Source of the DNA: Acidimicrobiaceae bacterium
GTDB taxonomy: Bacteria; Actinomycetota; Acidimicrobiia; Acidimicrobiales; RAAP-2
Direction: 5' to 3'
Length of the DNA: 42,157 nt
Assembly (NCBI GenBank): GCA_003164095.1
Contig: PLRX01000083.1
Location: forward strand, 10,517-52,673
A program made the translations under genes and the position numbers. Each line of letters begins with the position of its first letter. Position 1 is the stretch's first letter. Below are positions 1 through 7,632 of this stretch, piece after piece. The notes beneath the pieces are model-generated. The model did not search any database and was not told the DNA's origin. It saw only the letters and a list, made by a program, of their open reading frames with translations.

Positions 1-939
1 TCGGCATTCATGACCGAGCGGCTCGTGCACTGGATCGACCGCCAGGACGGACCGTGGTTCGCCCACGCCAGCTACTGGCGCCCGCATCCGCCCTATGCGG
101 CGGCTGGCAGGTGGGCCACCCGGTACGACCCCGAGGAGGTGGGAGTGCCGCTCGCTCCGGACCCCGGCATCCACCCCGTGGTCGATGTCGCACGGACGCT
201 CGACGTGTGCCGGGCGCCCGAGGACCCGCTGGCCATGGCCCGGCTCCGGGCCCAGTACTTCGGCATGGTGTCCGAGGTCGACGACCAGGTGGGCCGGGTG
301 CTCGCCCACCTCGAGGCGACGGGACAGGACGAGGACACCCTGGTGGTCCTGACCGCGGACCACGGCGAACAGCTGGGCGACCACGGGTTGATCGAGAAGC
401 TCGCCTTCTACGAGTCGACCTACGCGATCCCCTGCATCGTGCGTGCACCCGGCCGGGCGGGGACGGCGGGCCGGGTGGTCGACGAGTTCACCGAGTCCGT
501 CGACGTGCTCCCGACGATCGCCGAGCTGCTCGGACACGAGGCTCCGGCCCAGTGCGACGGATCGTCCCTGGTCCCGTTCCTCGACGGCGACACGCCCGCG
601 CAGTGGCGGACGTCGACCCACTGGGAATGGGACTGGCGCGACATGGTCATGGGGCCCCACCGCACCGCCGGGGGGCCCGACCTCCGACTGGAGCGGACCA
701 ACCTGGCCGTCGAGCGCACGTCGACGCACGCCTACGTGCAGTTCGGCGACGGCACGTGGCTGTGCTTCGACCTGGCGGTCGATCCGGAGTGGCACACGAC
801 CACCAGCGACCCGTCGGTGGTGCTCCCCCTGGCCCAGTCGATGCTGACGTGGCGGTCGAGCCACCTGGGCGGGGCCTACACCCAGCAACTGCTCGGTCCC
901 GATCGACGGGGGCTGTGGTCGGAGTTGCGTACCGCCTGA
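1..939 (+). CDS. Sulfatase / alkaline-phosphatase-superfamily hydrolase, C-terminal part (5' truncated by window edge)
   Basis: The frame is open to the first base, so the gene starts outside the window; the first in-window ATG is at 10. The visible 312 residues match the C-terminal half of arylsulfatase/phosphonate monoester hydrolase-type enzymes. There is an HASYWRPHPPY segment, then the metal-binding TADHGEQLGDHGL motif (Asp-His of the second metal-site half) and a downstream EKLAFYES segment typical of these hydrolases. The N-terminal C/S-x-P-x-R formylglycine motif would lie upstream and cannot be seen, so sulfatase cannot be separated from phosphonate/phosphodiester hydrolase. No signal peptide can be judged. 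The C-terminus ends at a TGA. Substrate unknown. Confidence 0.85.
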   Translation, partial: SAFMTERLVHWIDRQDGPWFAHASYWRPHPPYAAAGRWATRYDPEEVGVPLAPDPGIHPVVDVARTLDVCRAPEDPLAMARLRAQYFGMVSEVDDQVGRVLAHLEATGQDEDTLVVLTADHGEQLGDHGLIEKLAFYESTYAIPCIVRAPGRAGTAGRVVDEFTESVDVLPTIAELLGHEAPAQCDGSSLVPFLDGDTPAQWRTSTHWEWDWRDMVMGPHRTAGGPDLRLERTNLAVERTSTHAYVQFGDGTWLCFDLAVDPEWHTTTSDPSVVLPLAQSMLTWRSSHLGGAYTQQLLGPDRRGLWSELRTA

Positions 940-968
940 GCGGATCGAGGACGGCCGGAGGGGTCGCC

Positions 969-1325
969 TCAGGCGGGTGGCGACGACCGGGTCATCCGTG
1001 CGACCACCGCGTCTGGGTCGTCGACGGTCAGGATCCAGCGCTGGAACTCCTGACCGTCGAACTCGACGACCACCGCTGGGCCCTTGCCGTGGACGGCGGC
1101 GAAGTCCTTGCCGAACGACCCACGTCGGGTACCCACGGCAATGACGCCGGGCAGCCCCGTGCCGGGGGCGCGGATGCCCCGCAGCTCGGCCCAGGGGTCC
1201 TCGACCGCCCGGACCGCGGTGAGGGCGTCGAGGGGGGCGTCCAGATCGCCCCGGAAGCCCTCGAGGTGCTCGAGCCGGGAAAGCGCCAGCGTGACGGTCG
1301 TACCGTTGACGACGAGGTCGGCCAT
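969..1325 (-). CDS. Small conserved hypothetical protein, bPH-like fold
   Basis: 118 residues. The segment IRAPGTGLPGVIAVGTRRGS followed by GKDFAAV and a WILTVDDPDAVVARM tail resembles actinobacterial proteins with a bacterial PH-like (bPH) domain; function unknown. It has no signal peptide or membrane segment. The ATG at 1325 is chosen because a TAGGCT hexamer ends 6 bases upstream, suggesting a leaderless transcript; no Shine-Dalgarno sequence is seen. It is convergent with the sulfatase (stops about 30 bases apart). Confidence 0.6.
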   Translation of the reverse strand: MADLVVNGTTVTLALSRLEHLEGFRGDLDAPLDALTAVRAVEDPWAELRGIRAPGTGLPGVIAVGTRRGSFGKDFAAVHGKGPAVVVEFDGQEFQRWILTVDDPDAVVARMTRSSPPA

Positions 1326-1331
1326 GTCCGC

Positions 1332-1337
1332 AGCCTA
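1332..1337 (-). promoter_or_regulatory. -10 element (TAGGCT) of a leaderless promoter
   Basis: TAGGCT on the minus strand followed by 6 bases and the ATG at 1325. The TAnnnT-N6-start arrangement recurs in this window and places the transcription start on the start codon. Confidence 0.5.
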
Positions 1338-1438
1338 CCGGTGGCGGGCCATCGCCCAAGGGCCGCACCAGGCGGTCGCGCCGTGGTCCGGTGGGCCCGG
1401 AGAGGTGCCGCCCGAAGGGTCGGGCCCCCTGATGTTGG

Positions 1439-3100
1439 TCAGGCGTCCTGGAGGTCCCGTCGCACGAAGGCCGCGCAGCCGGCGGCCGAGGCGATGAGCC
1501 CGGTGGCCACCATCCATCCGATGGCCTGCCAGTTCGGCGGAACCGACGGGGCTGCCGCCATCTGATGGAAGACCGAGGTGTCGGCCAGCCAGTGGTCGAT
1601 CCCGCCGAACCCACCGACGACGTCCACCAGTATCGACCACGCCACCACGGCGTACACGGCAGGCGCGGCGGCCCGGGGGGCGATGCCGAAGACGAGGACA
1701 CCGAGCCCGAGCACGCACACCGAGGGCGCCAGGGTGTTGAGCCCGGCCCCCACCACGGTGGCCGCACCCAGGTGGGCACCGCCTGCCGCCGCTCCGGCCG
1801 ACATGGCCAGCCCGGCGAGCGTGGCGCAGGTGGCGAGGGCGACGACCGCCACCAGCAGCCGGCCGGCCAGCCAACTGCGACGGGTCACCGTGCGGGTCAG
1901 CAGCGGGTCGAGCCGACCCTCCAATTCCTCCGACCGGGCCGCCGTCACCTGGGTGGCCGCCGTGAAGGCCAGCAGGACCGCCACGATCAGGAAGGTGACC
2001 CCGAGATAGGCCGAGGCACCACTGCCCGATGCGCCGAGCCGGGAGAACACGTCCCGCACGGAGGAGCCCGAGAGCGAGCGGCCGGCGCCCTCGGCCACCA
2101 GGCCGAAGACCAGGCCGGTGACGACGAGTGCCGCCGCCCAGGCCACCAGTGTCGGGCGCAGGAGTCGGACGGACAGGCCGAGTTGACCGTCGAGCAGTCG
2201 GAGGCGGGGCTCGGCCCGGTCCCGGTCGGGCAGCGTGCTCGAGCCGATGTCGCGGGCGGCGGCCAGGCGGACGGCGACGGCGCCGACCACGACGACGAAG
2301 GCGACGATTGGTACGAAGGGCAGCCACCGGGGTGAGGTCAGCGGCTGGAGTCCCTCGACCCAGCCGACGGGCGTGCACCAGACGAGCCAGTGGAGGCCGG
2401 TGCCCGAGTCGGCCACGAGGCGGAGGGCGTAGCTCACGCCCAGGAACGCCCCTGCGTACCCGGCGGCCTGTCGCCGGGTGGGGGAGAGCTGACTGGTCAG
2501 GGCGCCGACCGCGGTGAACATGAGCGCTCCGGCGACGAGCGACAGCGCGAAGAACAGGCCGGCCCCGGGAGCGATGGCCACCCGGGACGACCGACCGGCC
2601 ACCACGAGGAGCAGCGCGGTCACGGCCCAGAGTGCGGTGACCCCGGCAAGCAGCCCCACCAGCGCCTGCGCGGTCGCCCGGCCGCGGGTCGTCGCCCCGG
2701 ACAGCAGGAGCTCCCACCGGCCCGTGTCCTCCTCGCCCCGCAGCAGCTTGGTAGCCGTCAGCAGACCCCAGACGGCACCCACCAGGGTGAGGGTGAGGAA
2801 AGTCTTGAAGACGGTGAACCCGGCCACGGTGTCGAGGTGGGGTGCCGGTCCGAAGAGGGCGATGGTCGTCCGGTTCGACCCGAAGGCGGTCGCCAGGGCC
2901 GTCCTCTGGGCCGGGGTCTTGTAGATGCCCGAGTAGCTCCAGGCCGATGAGATGACGATGGCACCGAAGACGTAGCCCCACGCCGCTCCGGAGCGGATGG
3001 TGCGCCGTGCCGTGCGGCGGAGCACGACCGAGGCCGGGGACCGACCTGCCGACGCGGCGCCCGTCCCGGCGACGGGCGCGTCGACGACGTCAACCGTCAT
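1439..3100 (-). CDS. ABC exporter permease (large ABC-2-like membrane protein)
   Basis: About 553 residues with roughly a dozen hydrophobic segments in two halves, separated by a hydrophilic loop near residues 290-310. This is typical of actinobacterial multidrug/polyketide-antibiotic exporter permeases encoded next to an ATPase. The segment LLRGEEDTGRWELLLSGATTR, repeated in the second half as ARSEELEGRLDPLLTRTVTR, is characteristic of this two-repeat permease family. ATG at 3100 overlaps the end of the upstream ATPase gene by 11 bases; a GTG at 3112 is an alternative start. It should form a membrane complex with the neighbouring ATPase. Substrate unknown. Confidence 0.8.
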   Translation of the reverse strand: MTVDVVDAPVAGTGAASAGRSPASVVLRRTARRTIRSGAAWGYVFGAIVISSAWSYSGIYKTPAQRTALATAFGSNRTTIALFGPAPHLDTVAGFTVFKTFLTLTLVGAVWGLLTATKLLRGEEDTGRWELLLSGATTRGRATAQALVGLLAGVTALWAVTALLLVVAGRSSRVAIAPGAGLFFALSLVAGALMFTAVGALTSQLSPTRRQAAGYAGAFLGVSYALRLVADSGTGLHWLVWCTPVGWVEGLQPLTSPRWLPFVPIVAFVVVVGAVAVRLAAARDIGSSTLPDRDRAEPRLRLLDGQLGLSVRLLRPTLVAWAAALVVTGLVFGLVAEGAGRSLSGSSVRDVFSRLGASGSGASAYLGVTFLIVAVLLAFTAATQVTAARSEELEGRLDPLLTRTVTRRSWLAGRLLVAVVALATCATLAGLAMSAGAAAGGAHLGAATVVGAGLNTLAPSVCVLGLGVLVFGIAPRAAAPAVYAVVAWSILVDVVGGFGGIDHWLADTSVFHQMAAAPSVPPNWQAIGWMVATGLIASAAGCAAFVRRDLQDA

Positions 3101-4001
3101 GGGGGGATGCACCGTCGTGGTCGCCGTACAGCGTCAGGAAGAGCTCCTCGAGCGACGGCTCGCGGCTGCGCAGCTGGCGGACGCCGGATGTCGCCAGCAC
3201 CTTCAGCAACGGCTCCATCGACCCGCGCACCTGGAGGCTGGCGTGGCGACCGTTGGCCGACGCCGACAGCACCCCGTCCACCGTCGACAGGTCGGGGGCG
3301 TCGCCCTCGAAGGTCACCTCCACCGTCACGGCGGACAGGTGGCGCATCTCGGCGAGCGTCCCCATCTCGATGAGGCGGCCTTCGCTCAGGACGCCGACCC
3401 TGTCGCACAGCGCCTCGACCTCGCTCAGCAGGTGGGAGGAGAGGAACACGGTCCGACCCCGCCCCTTGGCCTCGAGCACGCAGCTGCGGAACTCGTGGAC
3501 CATCAGGGGGTCCAGCCCCGCGGTCGGCTCGTCCAGCACCAGCAGGTCCGGCCGGGACGCCAGCGCAGCGATCAGCACCACCTTCTGCCGGTTCCCCTTG
3601 GAGTAGGCCCGCACCTTCTTCGACGGGTCGAGGGCGAAGCGCTCGACGAGGTCGTCGCGGTAGGGGACGTCGACGGTTCCCTGGACCTGGCCGAGCAGGT
3701 GCAGGGCCTCGGCGCCGGTCAGGTTCGGCCACAGCGAGGGCTCGCCGCTGACGTAGGCGAGGCGACGGTGCACGGCCACGGCGTCCTGCAGGCTGTCGAG
3801 CCCGAAGAGCTGGGCCGTGCCCGATGTCGGACGGATCAGGCCGAGCAGCAGGCGGATGGTGGTCGTCTTGCCGGCCCCGTTGGGACCCAGGTAGCCGACC
3901 ACCTCGCCCGGCGAGACCTCGAGGTCGAGGTCGACCAGTGCGTCGGTGCCCCGGTAGCGCTTGGTCAGCCCGCGTGTGCGGATGACCGGGGTGTCGGTCA
4001 T
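3090..4001 (-). CDS. ABC exporter ATP-binding protein
   Basis: 303 residues, a soluble nucleotide-binding subunit. Walker A is GPNGAGKTTT near residue 40; the signature region is unusual (KVRAYSKGNRQKV, where LSGGQ is expected), as in many DrrA/CcmA-like exporters. Walker B is LLVLDEPTAGLD, followed by the switch histidine in SSHLLSEVEALCD. A C-terminal domain of about 90 residues is typical of drug-exporter ATPases. ATG at 4001 overlaps the universal stress protein stop as ATGA, so the genes are translationally coupled. The open frame further upstream only shadows the stress-protein gene. It energises the permease encoded just downstream. Confidence 0.88.
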   Translation of the reverse strand: MTDTPVIRTRGLTKRYRGTDALVDLDLEVSPGEVVGYLGPNGAGKTTTIRLLLGLIRPTSGTAQLFGLDSLQDAVAVHRRLAYVSGEPSLWPNLTGAEALHLLGQVQGTVDVPYRDDLVERFALDPSKKVRAYSKGNRQKVVLIAALASRPDLLVLDEPTAGLDPLMVHEFRSCVLEAKGRGRTVFLSSHLLSEVEALCDRVGVLSEGRLIEMGTLAEMRHLSAVTVEVTFEGDAPDLSTVDGVLSASANGRHASLQVRGSMEPLLKVLATSGVRQLRSREPSLEELFLTLYGDHDGASPHDG

Positions 4002-4462
4002 CCGCCAGGTCCGTCCCGGACGACGAGCACCGGGCAGTGGGCGCGGGCGGAGCAGTACTCGGTGACCGAGCCGAGGAGCAGTCCGCCCAGCTCGCCGTGT
4101 CCACGGCTGCCGAGGGCGAGCAGGCCGGCACCCCGTGAGGCGTCCACCAGCACCGTGGAGGGGTGCCCCTCCATCACCAGCGGGACGAACTCGACGTCCG
4201 GGTGGTGCTGACGGGCGGACTGGATCGCCTCGCGCACCAGTCGGCCAGCGTCGGCCGCCGGGTCGTAGTCCGACGGAATCATCACCGCGGCACCGTATCC
4301 GGAGGGCCACTCCCAGGTGGCGATGACCTCGACCGTGGCACCGGTCGACCCGGCCATGCCGGCGGCCCAGTCCAGGGCGGCAGCCGACGCCGGTGACCCG
4401 TCCATCCCGACGACGATACGTCCGGCCCGCTTCGGATCCTGTGCCGCGTCCTGCGTCGTCAC
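3998..4462 (-). CDS. Universal stress protein (UspA family)
   Basis: 154 residues from a GTG at 4462, chosen because GGGAGG lies 5 bases upstream; an in-frame ATG at 4525 has no such site. IVVGMDGSPASAAALDWA is the classical start of the Usp fold. The C-terminal LALGSRGHGELGGLLLGSV has the G-2x-G-9x-G(S) nucleotide-binding pattern of ATP-binding members. It heads the operon with the ABC exporter and lies 159 bases from the DevS-like kinase stop. DosR-box-like sequences and a TAGCGT -10 lie upstream (see 4553-4579), so hypoxic induction is plausible, as for several mycobacterial Usp genes. Confidence 0.9.
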   Translation of the reverse strand: MTTQDAAQDPKRAGRIVVGMDGSPASAAALDWAAGMAGSTGATVEVIATWEWPSGYGAAVMIPSDYDPAADAGRLVREAIQSARQHHPDVEFVPLVMEGHPSTVLVDASRGAGLLALGSRGHGELGGLLLGSVTEYCSARAHCPVLVVRDGPGG

Positions 4463-4523
4463 CTGTGCCTCCCGTAGGGTCCGGGCCGACGGTCCGTCCG
4501 TCGGGCCCTGCACTCCACCGGGC

Positions 4524-4529
4524 ACGCTA
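4524..4529 (-). promoter_or_regulatory. Candidate -10 (TAGCGT) for the uspA-ABC operon
   Basis: TAGCGT on the minus strand gives a predicted start near 4517 and a leader of about 55 bases that contains the GGGAGG ribosome site. Predicted only from sequence. Confidence 0.4.
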
Positions 4530-4552
4530 CGGAGCCGTGCGGGGGCCAGGTA

Positions 4553-4579
4553 GAGGATTTGGTCCCCGCCGGAGGTCCT
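4553..4579 (-). promoter_or_regulatory. Two overlapping DosR/DevR-box-like sites upstream of uspA
   Basis: On the minus strand GGGACCAAATCCTC (4566-4553) shares the GGGAC half-site and AT-rich centre of the DosR core GGGACTWWAGTCCC. Its centre is about 42.5 bases before the predicted transcription start, the usual position for a proximal DosR box. A second weaker match, AGGACCTCCGGCGG (4579-4566), adjoins it. Right half-sites are imperfect. Confidence 0.4.
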
Positions 4580-4621
4580 GACGTTCGCTCCGGCGTGGGT
4601 CCCGGGACCGGTGGCTGGTCG

Positions 4622-5821
4622 TCAGCCGTCGCCGGCGGGGACGACCGCCCTGTCGTTGAAGGTGGGGACCTGCCAGACGACGGTGGTCCCGCCGAGCGCC
4701 GGATGGGTCACCTCCAGCGTGCCGCCGAGACCCTCGGCCCGGGCCCGCATGTTGGCCAGGCCCATCCCGCCTTCGGTGGCCTGTGCGTCGACGAAGCCCT
4801 TGCCGTTGTCGGTGACCTCCATGCGGCAGAACCGACCGACCATGGAGAGGCGGATACGGGCCCGGGTGGCCTCGGAGTGCCGGCCGATGTTGGTCAGCGC
4901 CTCGCGCAAGGTGGGGAGCAGCTGGTCGGCGACCGCATCGGTGACAGCGGTGTCCACGGCGCCCTTGAACTCGACCGGCACGTCGAAGCCGACCACCGGG
5001 CGCAGCTCTTCGGCCAGGGCCAGCACGTGGGACCGGATGCCCCGGCCGTTGCCAGCCCCACCGAGTTCGAAGATGGTGGCCCGCACCTGGCGGATCGTCT
5101 CGTCGATGTCTGCGATGGCCGACTCCAGTCCGGGGCTCACGACCCGGCCCCCCGGCGTTGCCGCCAACCCCTGCAGTGACAGCCCGATGGCGAAGAGCCT
5201 CTGGATCACGCCGTCGTGGAGGTCACGGGCCAGGCGGTCCCGGTCCTCGTAGACGGCGACCTCGCCGGCACGCTGGTGGAGGCGGGCGTTCTCGACGGCG
5301 ATGCCGGCGGCGACAGCCAGCGCCTCGATGACCACCTCGTCGTCCTGCGTGAACTCGTCGGCGCCGAGCTTGTCAGTCAGGTACAGGTTCCCGTAGACGC
5401 GGTCGTGGACCTTGATCGGGGCGCCGAGGAACGACGTCATGGGTGGGTGCCCGGGTGGGAACCCGGCGCTGGCCGGGTGGTCGGCGATCACCCGGATGCG
5501 GATCGGCTTGGGGTCGGTGATGAGGACCCCGAGCACACCCTTGCCGGTGGGGAAGGGACCCTGGAGGAGGCGCATCTCGTCCTCGGGCTCGAGGCCGGAC
5601 ACCAGGAAATCGACGGTGGCGTGGCCCTCCTCGTCCAGTACGCCGAGTGCGCCGTAGCGCGCGTTGGCGAGTACCCGGGCCTCGGCGACGATGTGGTTCA
5701 GCAGGTCGCCGAGGTGCAGGTTGGACTCGAGGAGCAAGGCCGCCTCGAGCACCCGGCGCAGTTTCACGGGGTCTTCGATGGCGTCGTACGCCGCCTTGCT
5801 GTGCTCCGGGTCGTCGCCCAC
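4622..5821 (-). CDS. devS: DevS/DosS-like sensor histidine kinase with a single GAF domain
   Basis: 399 residues. A GAF domain spans about 20-185 and is followed by a HisKA_3 dimerisation/phosphoacceptor segment (DRLARDLHDGVIQRLFAIGL, His202) and an HATPase_c domain (N box ALTNIGRHS, G boxes DNGKGF and GGMGLANM). The GAF aligns with DosS GAF-A: GFPPGHPPM places His125 at the DosS haem ligand His149. NLYLTDK places Tyr147 at DosS Tyr171. ARYGALG has Gly60 where DosS has Glu87 and DosT a glycine. DosS and DosT carry two GAF domains; this protein has one. It probably senses O2/CO/NO or redox through haem (inference) and phosphorylates the divergent DevR-like regulator. GTG start with TAACCT 6 bases upstream, suggesting a leaderless transcript. 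Confidence 0.88.
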   Translation of the reverse strand: MGDDPEHSKAAYDAIEDPVKLRRVLEAALLLESNLHLGDLLNHIVAEARVLANARYGALGVLDEEGHATVDFLVSGLEPEDEMRLLQGPFPTGKGVLGVLITDPKPIRIRVIADHPASAGFPPGHPPMTSFLGAPIKVHDRVYGNLYLTDKLGADEFTQDDEVVIEALAVAAGIAVENARLHQRAGEVAVYEDRDRLARDLHDGVIQRLFAIGLSLQGLAATPGGRVVSPGLESAIADIDETIRQVRATIFELGGAGNGRGIRSHVLALAEELRPVVGFDVPVEFKGAVDTAVTDAVADQLLPTLREALTNIGRHSEATRARIRLSMVGRFCRMEVTDNGKGFVDAQATEGGMGLANMRARAEGLGGTLEVTHPALGGTTVVWQVPTFNDRAVVPAGDG

Positions 5822-5827
5822 GCGCCC

Positions 5828-5833
5828 AGGTTA
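5828..5833 (-). promoter_or_regulatory. -10 element (TAACCT) of the devS leaderless promoter
   Basis: TAACCT on the minus strand, then 6 bases, then the GTG at 5821. There is no Shine-Dalgarno sequence. Confidence 0.5.
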
Positions 5834-5887
5834 CGCCGACCCGGAGGCCCCACCACTGACGGACAGGCCTCCCACGTGCTCAAATGG

Positions 5888-6565
5888 ATGTCCATGACCA
5901 TCCGAGTCTTCCTCCTCGACGACCACGAGATCGTCCGGACGGGCCTCCGATCCCTGCTCGAGTCGACCGACGACCTCGAGGTGGTGGGAGAGGCGGGCAC
6001 CGTCGCCGAGGCACTGAGCCGGCTCCCGGCGCTCAGGCCCGACGTGGCGATCCTCGACGTGCGCCTGCCCGACGGCAGCGGTGTCGAGGTCTGTCGGGAG
6101 ATCCGGGCGCAGCTTCCGACGATCGCCTGCATCATGCTCACCTCGTACGCCGACGACGAGGCACTGTTCGCCTCGATCATGGCCGGCTCGTCCGGCTACG
6201 TCCTCAAGCAGGTCGGCGGAAACAGCCTGATCGACGATGTCCGCAAGGTGGCAGCCGGCCAGTCGCTGCTCGACCCGGCCCTGACCGATCGGGTGCTGCG
6301 CCGGCTGCGGGAGGGTCCCGAGGAGGAGCCGCTCCTCGCCACCCTCACGCACCAGGAGCGGCGGATACTCGACCTCATCGCCGAGGGCAAGACCAACCGC
6401 CAGATCGCCGAGGCGATGTTCCTGGCCGAGAAGACCGTCAAGAACTACGTCTCCAACCTGCTCACCAAGCTCGGGATGGAGCGCCGTACGCAGGCCGCGT
6501 CGTATGCCACCCGGATCCACGAGCGCTCCGAGCATGAGCGCCGGACCGACGCCACCGGCACCTGA
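5888..6565 (+). CDS. devR: DevR/DosR-like NarL-family response regulator
   Basis: 225 residues (224 or fewer if the ATG at 5894 is used). The N-terminal receiver has RVFLLDDHEIVR, phosphoacceptor Asp57 in DVAILDVRLPDGSG, and the LTSY and K-containing GYVLK motifs. The C-terminal LuxR/NarL helix-turn-helix contains FLAEKTVKNYVSNLLTKLGM and ERRTQAA, nearly identical to mycobacterial DosR including the Lys/Lys/Asn residues that contact DNA. It should therefore read a DosR-box-like site. It is divergently paired with the DevS-like kinase (66 bases between starts). No clear ribosome site is seen. Candidate target boxes lie upstream of uspA, cydA and between 7345 and 7633. Confidence 0.9.
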   Translation: MSMTIRVFLLDDHEIVRTGLRSLLESTDDLEVVGEAGTVAEALSRLPALRPDVAILDVRLPDGSGVEVCREIRAQLPTIACIMLTSYADDEALFASIMAGSSGYVLKQVGGNSLIDDVRKVAAGQSLLDPALTDRVLRRLREGPEEEPLLATLTHQERRILDLIAEGKTNRQIAEAMFLAEKTVKNYVSNLLTKLGMERRTQAASYATRIHERSEHERRTDATGT

Positions 6566-6588
6566 GACCGGATCACCTCGGCTGAGCG

Positions 6589-6987
6589 TCAATCGCCGTC
6601 GGCGGTCGGTCCGCTGTCGACCGCGCGCCTCGGAAGCTTGACACCTTTGGCGATGAGCGCCTCCTCGAGTGCGGCACGGCCGTGCTCGGGAGCCTCGAAG
6701 GCCGCCGGGTCCGCAACGATGCTCCGACGACGGGCCAGCCGGATGAGGGCAGCGTCGTACGCGAGTTGGTCGGCCACGGCCTGGAGCGCCCACCCGGGGT
6801 CCGATCGGGCGGCATGGCGGTCCATGACGTTCCGGAGTCGGATCACGTCGGCGAGCGGTCCCTGCGAGCGCGATCGCGCCTCGGGGTCCTCCTCGTAGTC
6901 GAGGACCGCCTCCAGCAGCTGCGAGTACATGACGTTCACCTGCAGGTCCCGCCCTTCGGGCTCCGGGTCGCATTGCGGGGTAGACAT
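6589..6987 (-). CDS. Hypothetical helical protein
   Basis: 132 residues from ATG 6987, preceded by GAGG at a suitable distance. No recognised family. It is predicted mostly helical and charged, with QLLEAVLDYEEDPEARSRSQ and a DRHAARSDPGWALQAVADQLAYDAALIRLAR-like central region, described here in pieces; no membrane segment or cysteine cluster. It lies 34 bases downstream of the coiled-coil gene at 7022-7345 on the same strand, so the two probably form an operon, and it is convergent with devR (23 bases between stops). Confidence 0.6.
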   Translation of the reverse strand: MSTPQCDPEPEGRDLQVNVMYSQLLEAVLDYEEDPEARSRSQGPLADVIRLRNVMDRHAARSDPGWALQAVADQLAYDAALIRLARRRSIVADPAAFEAPEHGRAALEEALIAKGVKLPRRAVDSGPTADGD

Positions 6988-7021
6988 CGACCTCACCCGT
7001 TCCGCCACCCGTACCCGAGGC

Positions 7022-7345
7022 TTACTCGCCCCGGCTCCGCCGGATGGTGGCCTCGGCCGACTCGTAGGCCTGACGGAGGTCGTCGATGAGCTTTTCGACA
7101 CCGGATCGCAGCGACCCGAGGTTGTTGCCGGCGTCCGTCGGGATCTTCAGCAGCTGGTTCTTCGCGGCCAGATAGGCGTTCTGTGCGGCGTCGGCCTTGG
7201 AGCGGACGGACTCGGACACGTCCTTCGATGCCAGGTCGGCCTGCACGAGTAGCTCGTCGATCCGACCCCGCCATTCCTCGAGCACACGCTCCAGGCGCTC
7301 GACTGTGGCGCCCTCGTTCGACGACTGGTCTTCTGTGGTGGTCAT
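7022..7345 (-). CDS. Small coiled-coil protein, unknown function
   Basis: 107 residues, entirely helical with heptad-like spacing (RLERVLEEWRGRIDELLVQA; AYLAAKNQLLKI; GVEKLIDDLRQAYESAEATI). The start at 7345 is well supported by GAGGAG about 5 bases upstream. The composition resembles phasin-like or apolipoprotein-like coiled coils, but no family can be named. First gene of a likely two-gene leftward operon. A DosR-box-like sequence lies in the 287-base gap between it and the divergent STAS gene. Confidence 0.65.
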   Translation of the reverse strand: MTTTEDQSSNEGATVERLERVLEEWRGRIDELLVQADLASKDVSESVRSKADAAQNAYLAAKNQLLKIPTDAGNNLGSLRSGVEKLIDDLRQAYESAEATIRRSRGE

Positions 7346-7496
7346 TGCTCCTCCTCAGGGGGGCGGGCCGGAGGGCCCGTACGCCCAGATTGGCGCCTGC
7401 GGGGAGGTCGCGGTAGGGCCGAACGTCCCGTCGGCCCCGAGCGCGACGACGCCGGGCGCCCGGAGCGCCCATCTGCGGGCCACCGTGGGGCGGTTA

Positions 7497-7510
7497 GGGA
7501 CTTTCGGCAC
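7497..7510. promoter_or_regulatory. DosR/DevR-box-like site between the coiled-coil and STAS genes
   Basis: GGGACTTTCGGCAC, flanked by TTA on the left, matches the left half and centre of the DosR core GGGACTWWAGTCCC; the right half (GGCAC) is degenerate. It lies about 40 bases before the start predicted from TACGAT at 7531-7536, so rightward regulation of the STAS gene is favoured. Confidence 0.45.
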
Positions 7511-7530
7511 TGGGGATCGGGATCGGCCTC

Positions 7531-7536
7531 TACGAT
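7531..7536 (+). promoter_or_regulatory. Candidate -10 (TACGAT) for the STAS gene
   Basis: TACGAT, 27 bases downstream of the centre of the DosR-like box. It predicts a start near 7543-7546 and a leader of about 90 bases before the ATG at 7633. Confidence 0.35.
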
Positions 7537-7632
7537 CATGAGGGTGGCCGGAACGGGGCCCGCGGGGTGGGAGCACCGGGGAGCCGCGAAGCCGGTCGTC
7601 AAACGGCGCTGGACCGAGCGGAGGTGGGGTCC

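Noticed and set aside
1393-1427. GGGCCCG/CGGGCCC inverted repeat as a terminator of the ABC operon
   Set aside because: The loop is 21 bases and the arms only 7, so the hairpin is weak; left as unproven.
1335-2981. Long minus-strand open frame parallel to the ABC permease
   Set aside because: Arg/Pro/Gly-rich shadow frame of the permease gene, with no family resemblance; such frames are common at this GC content.
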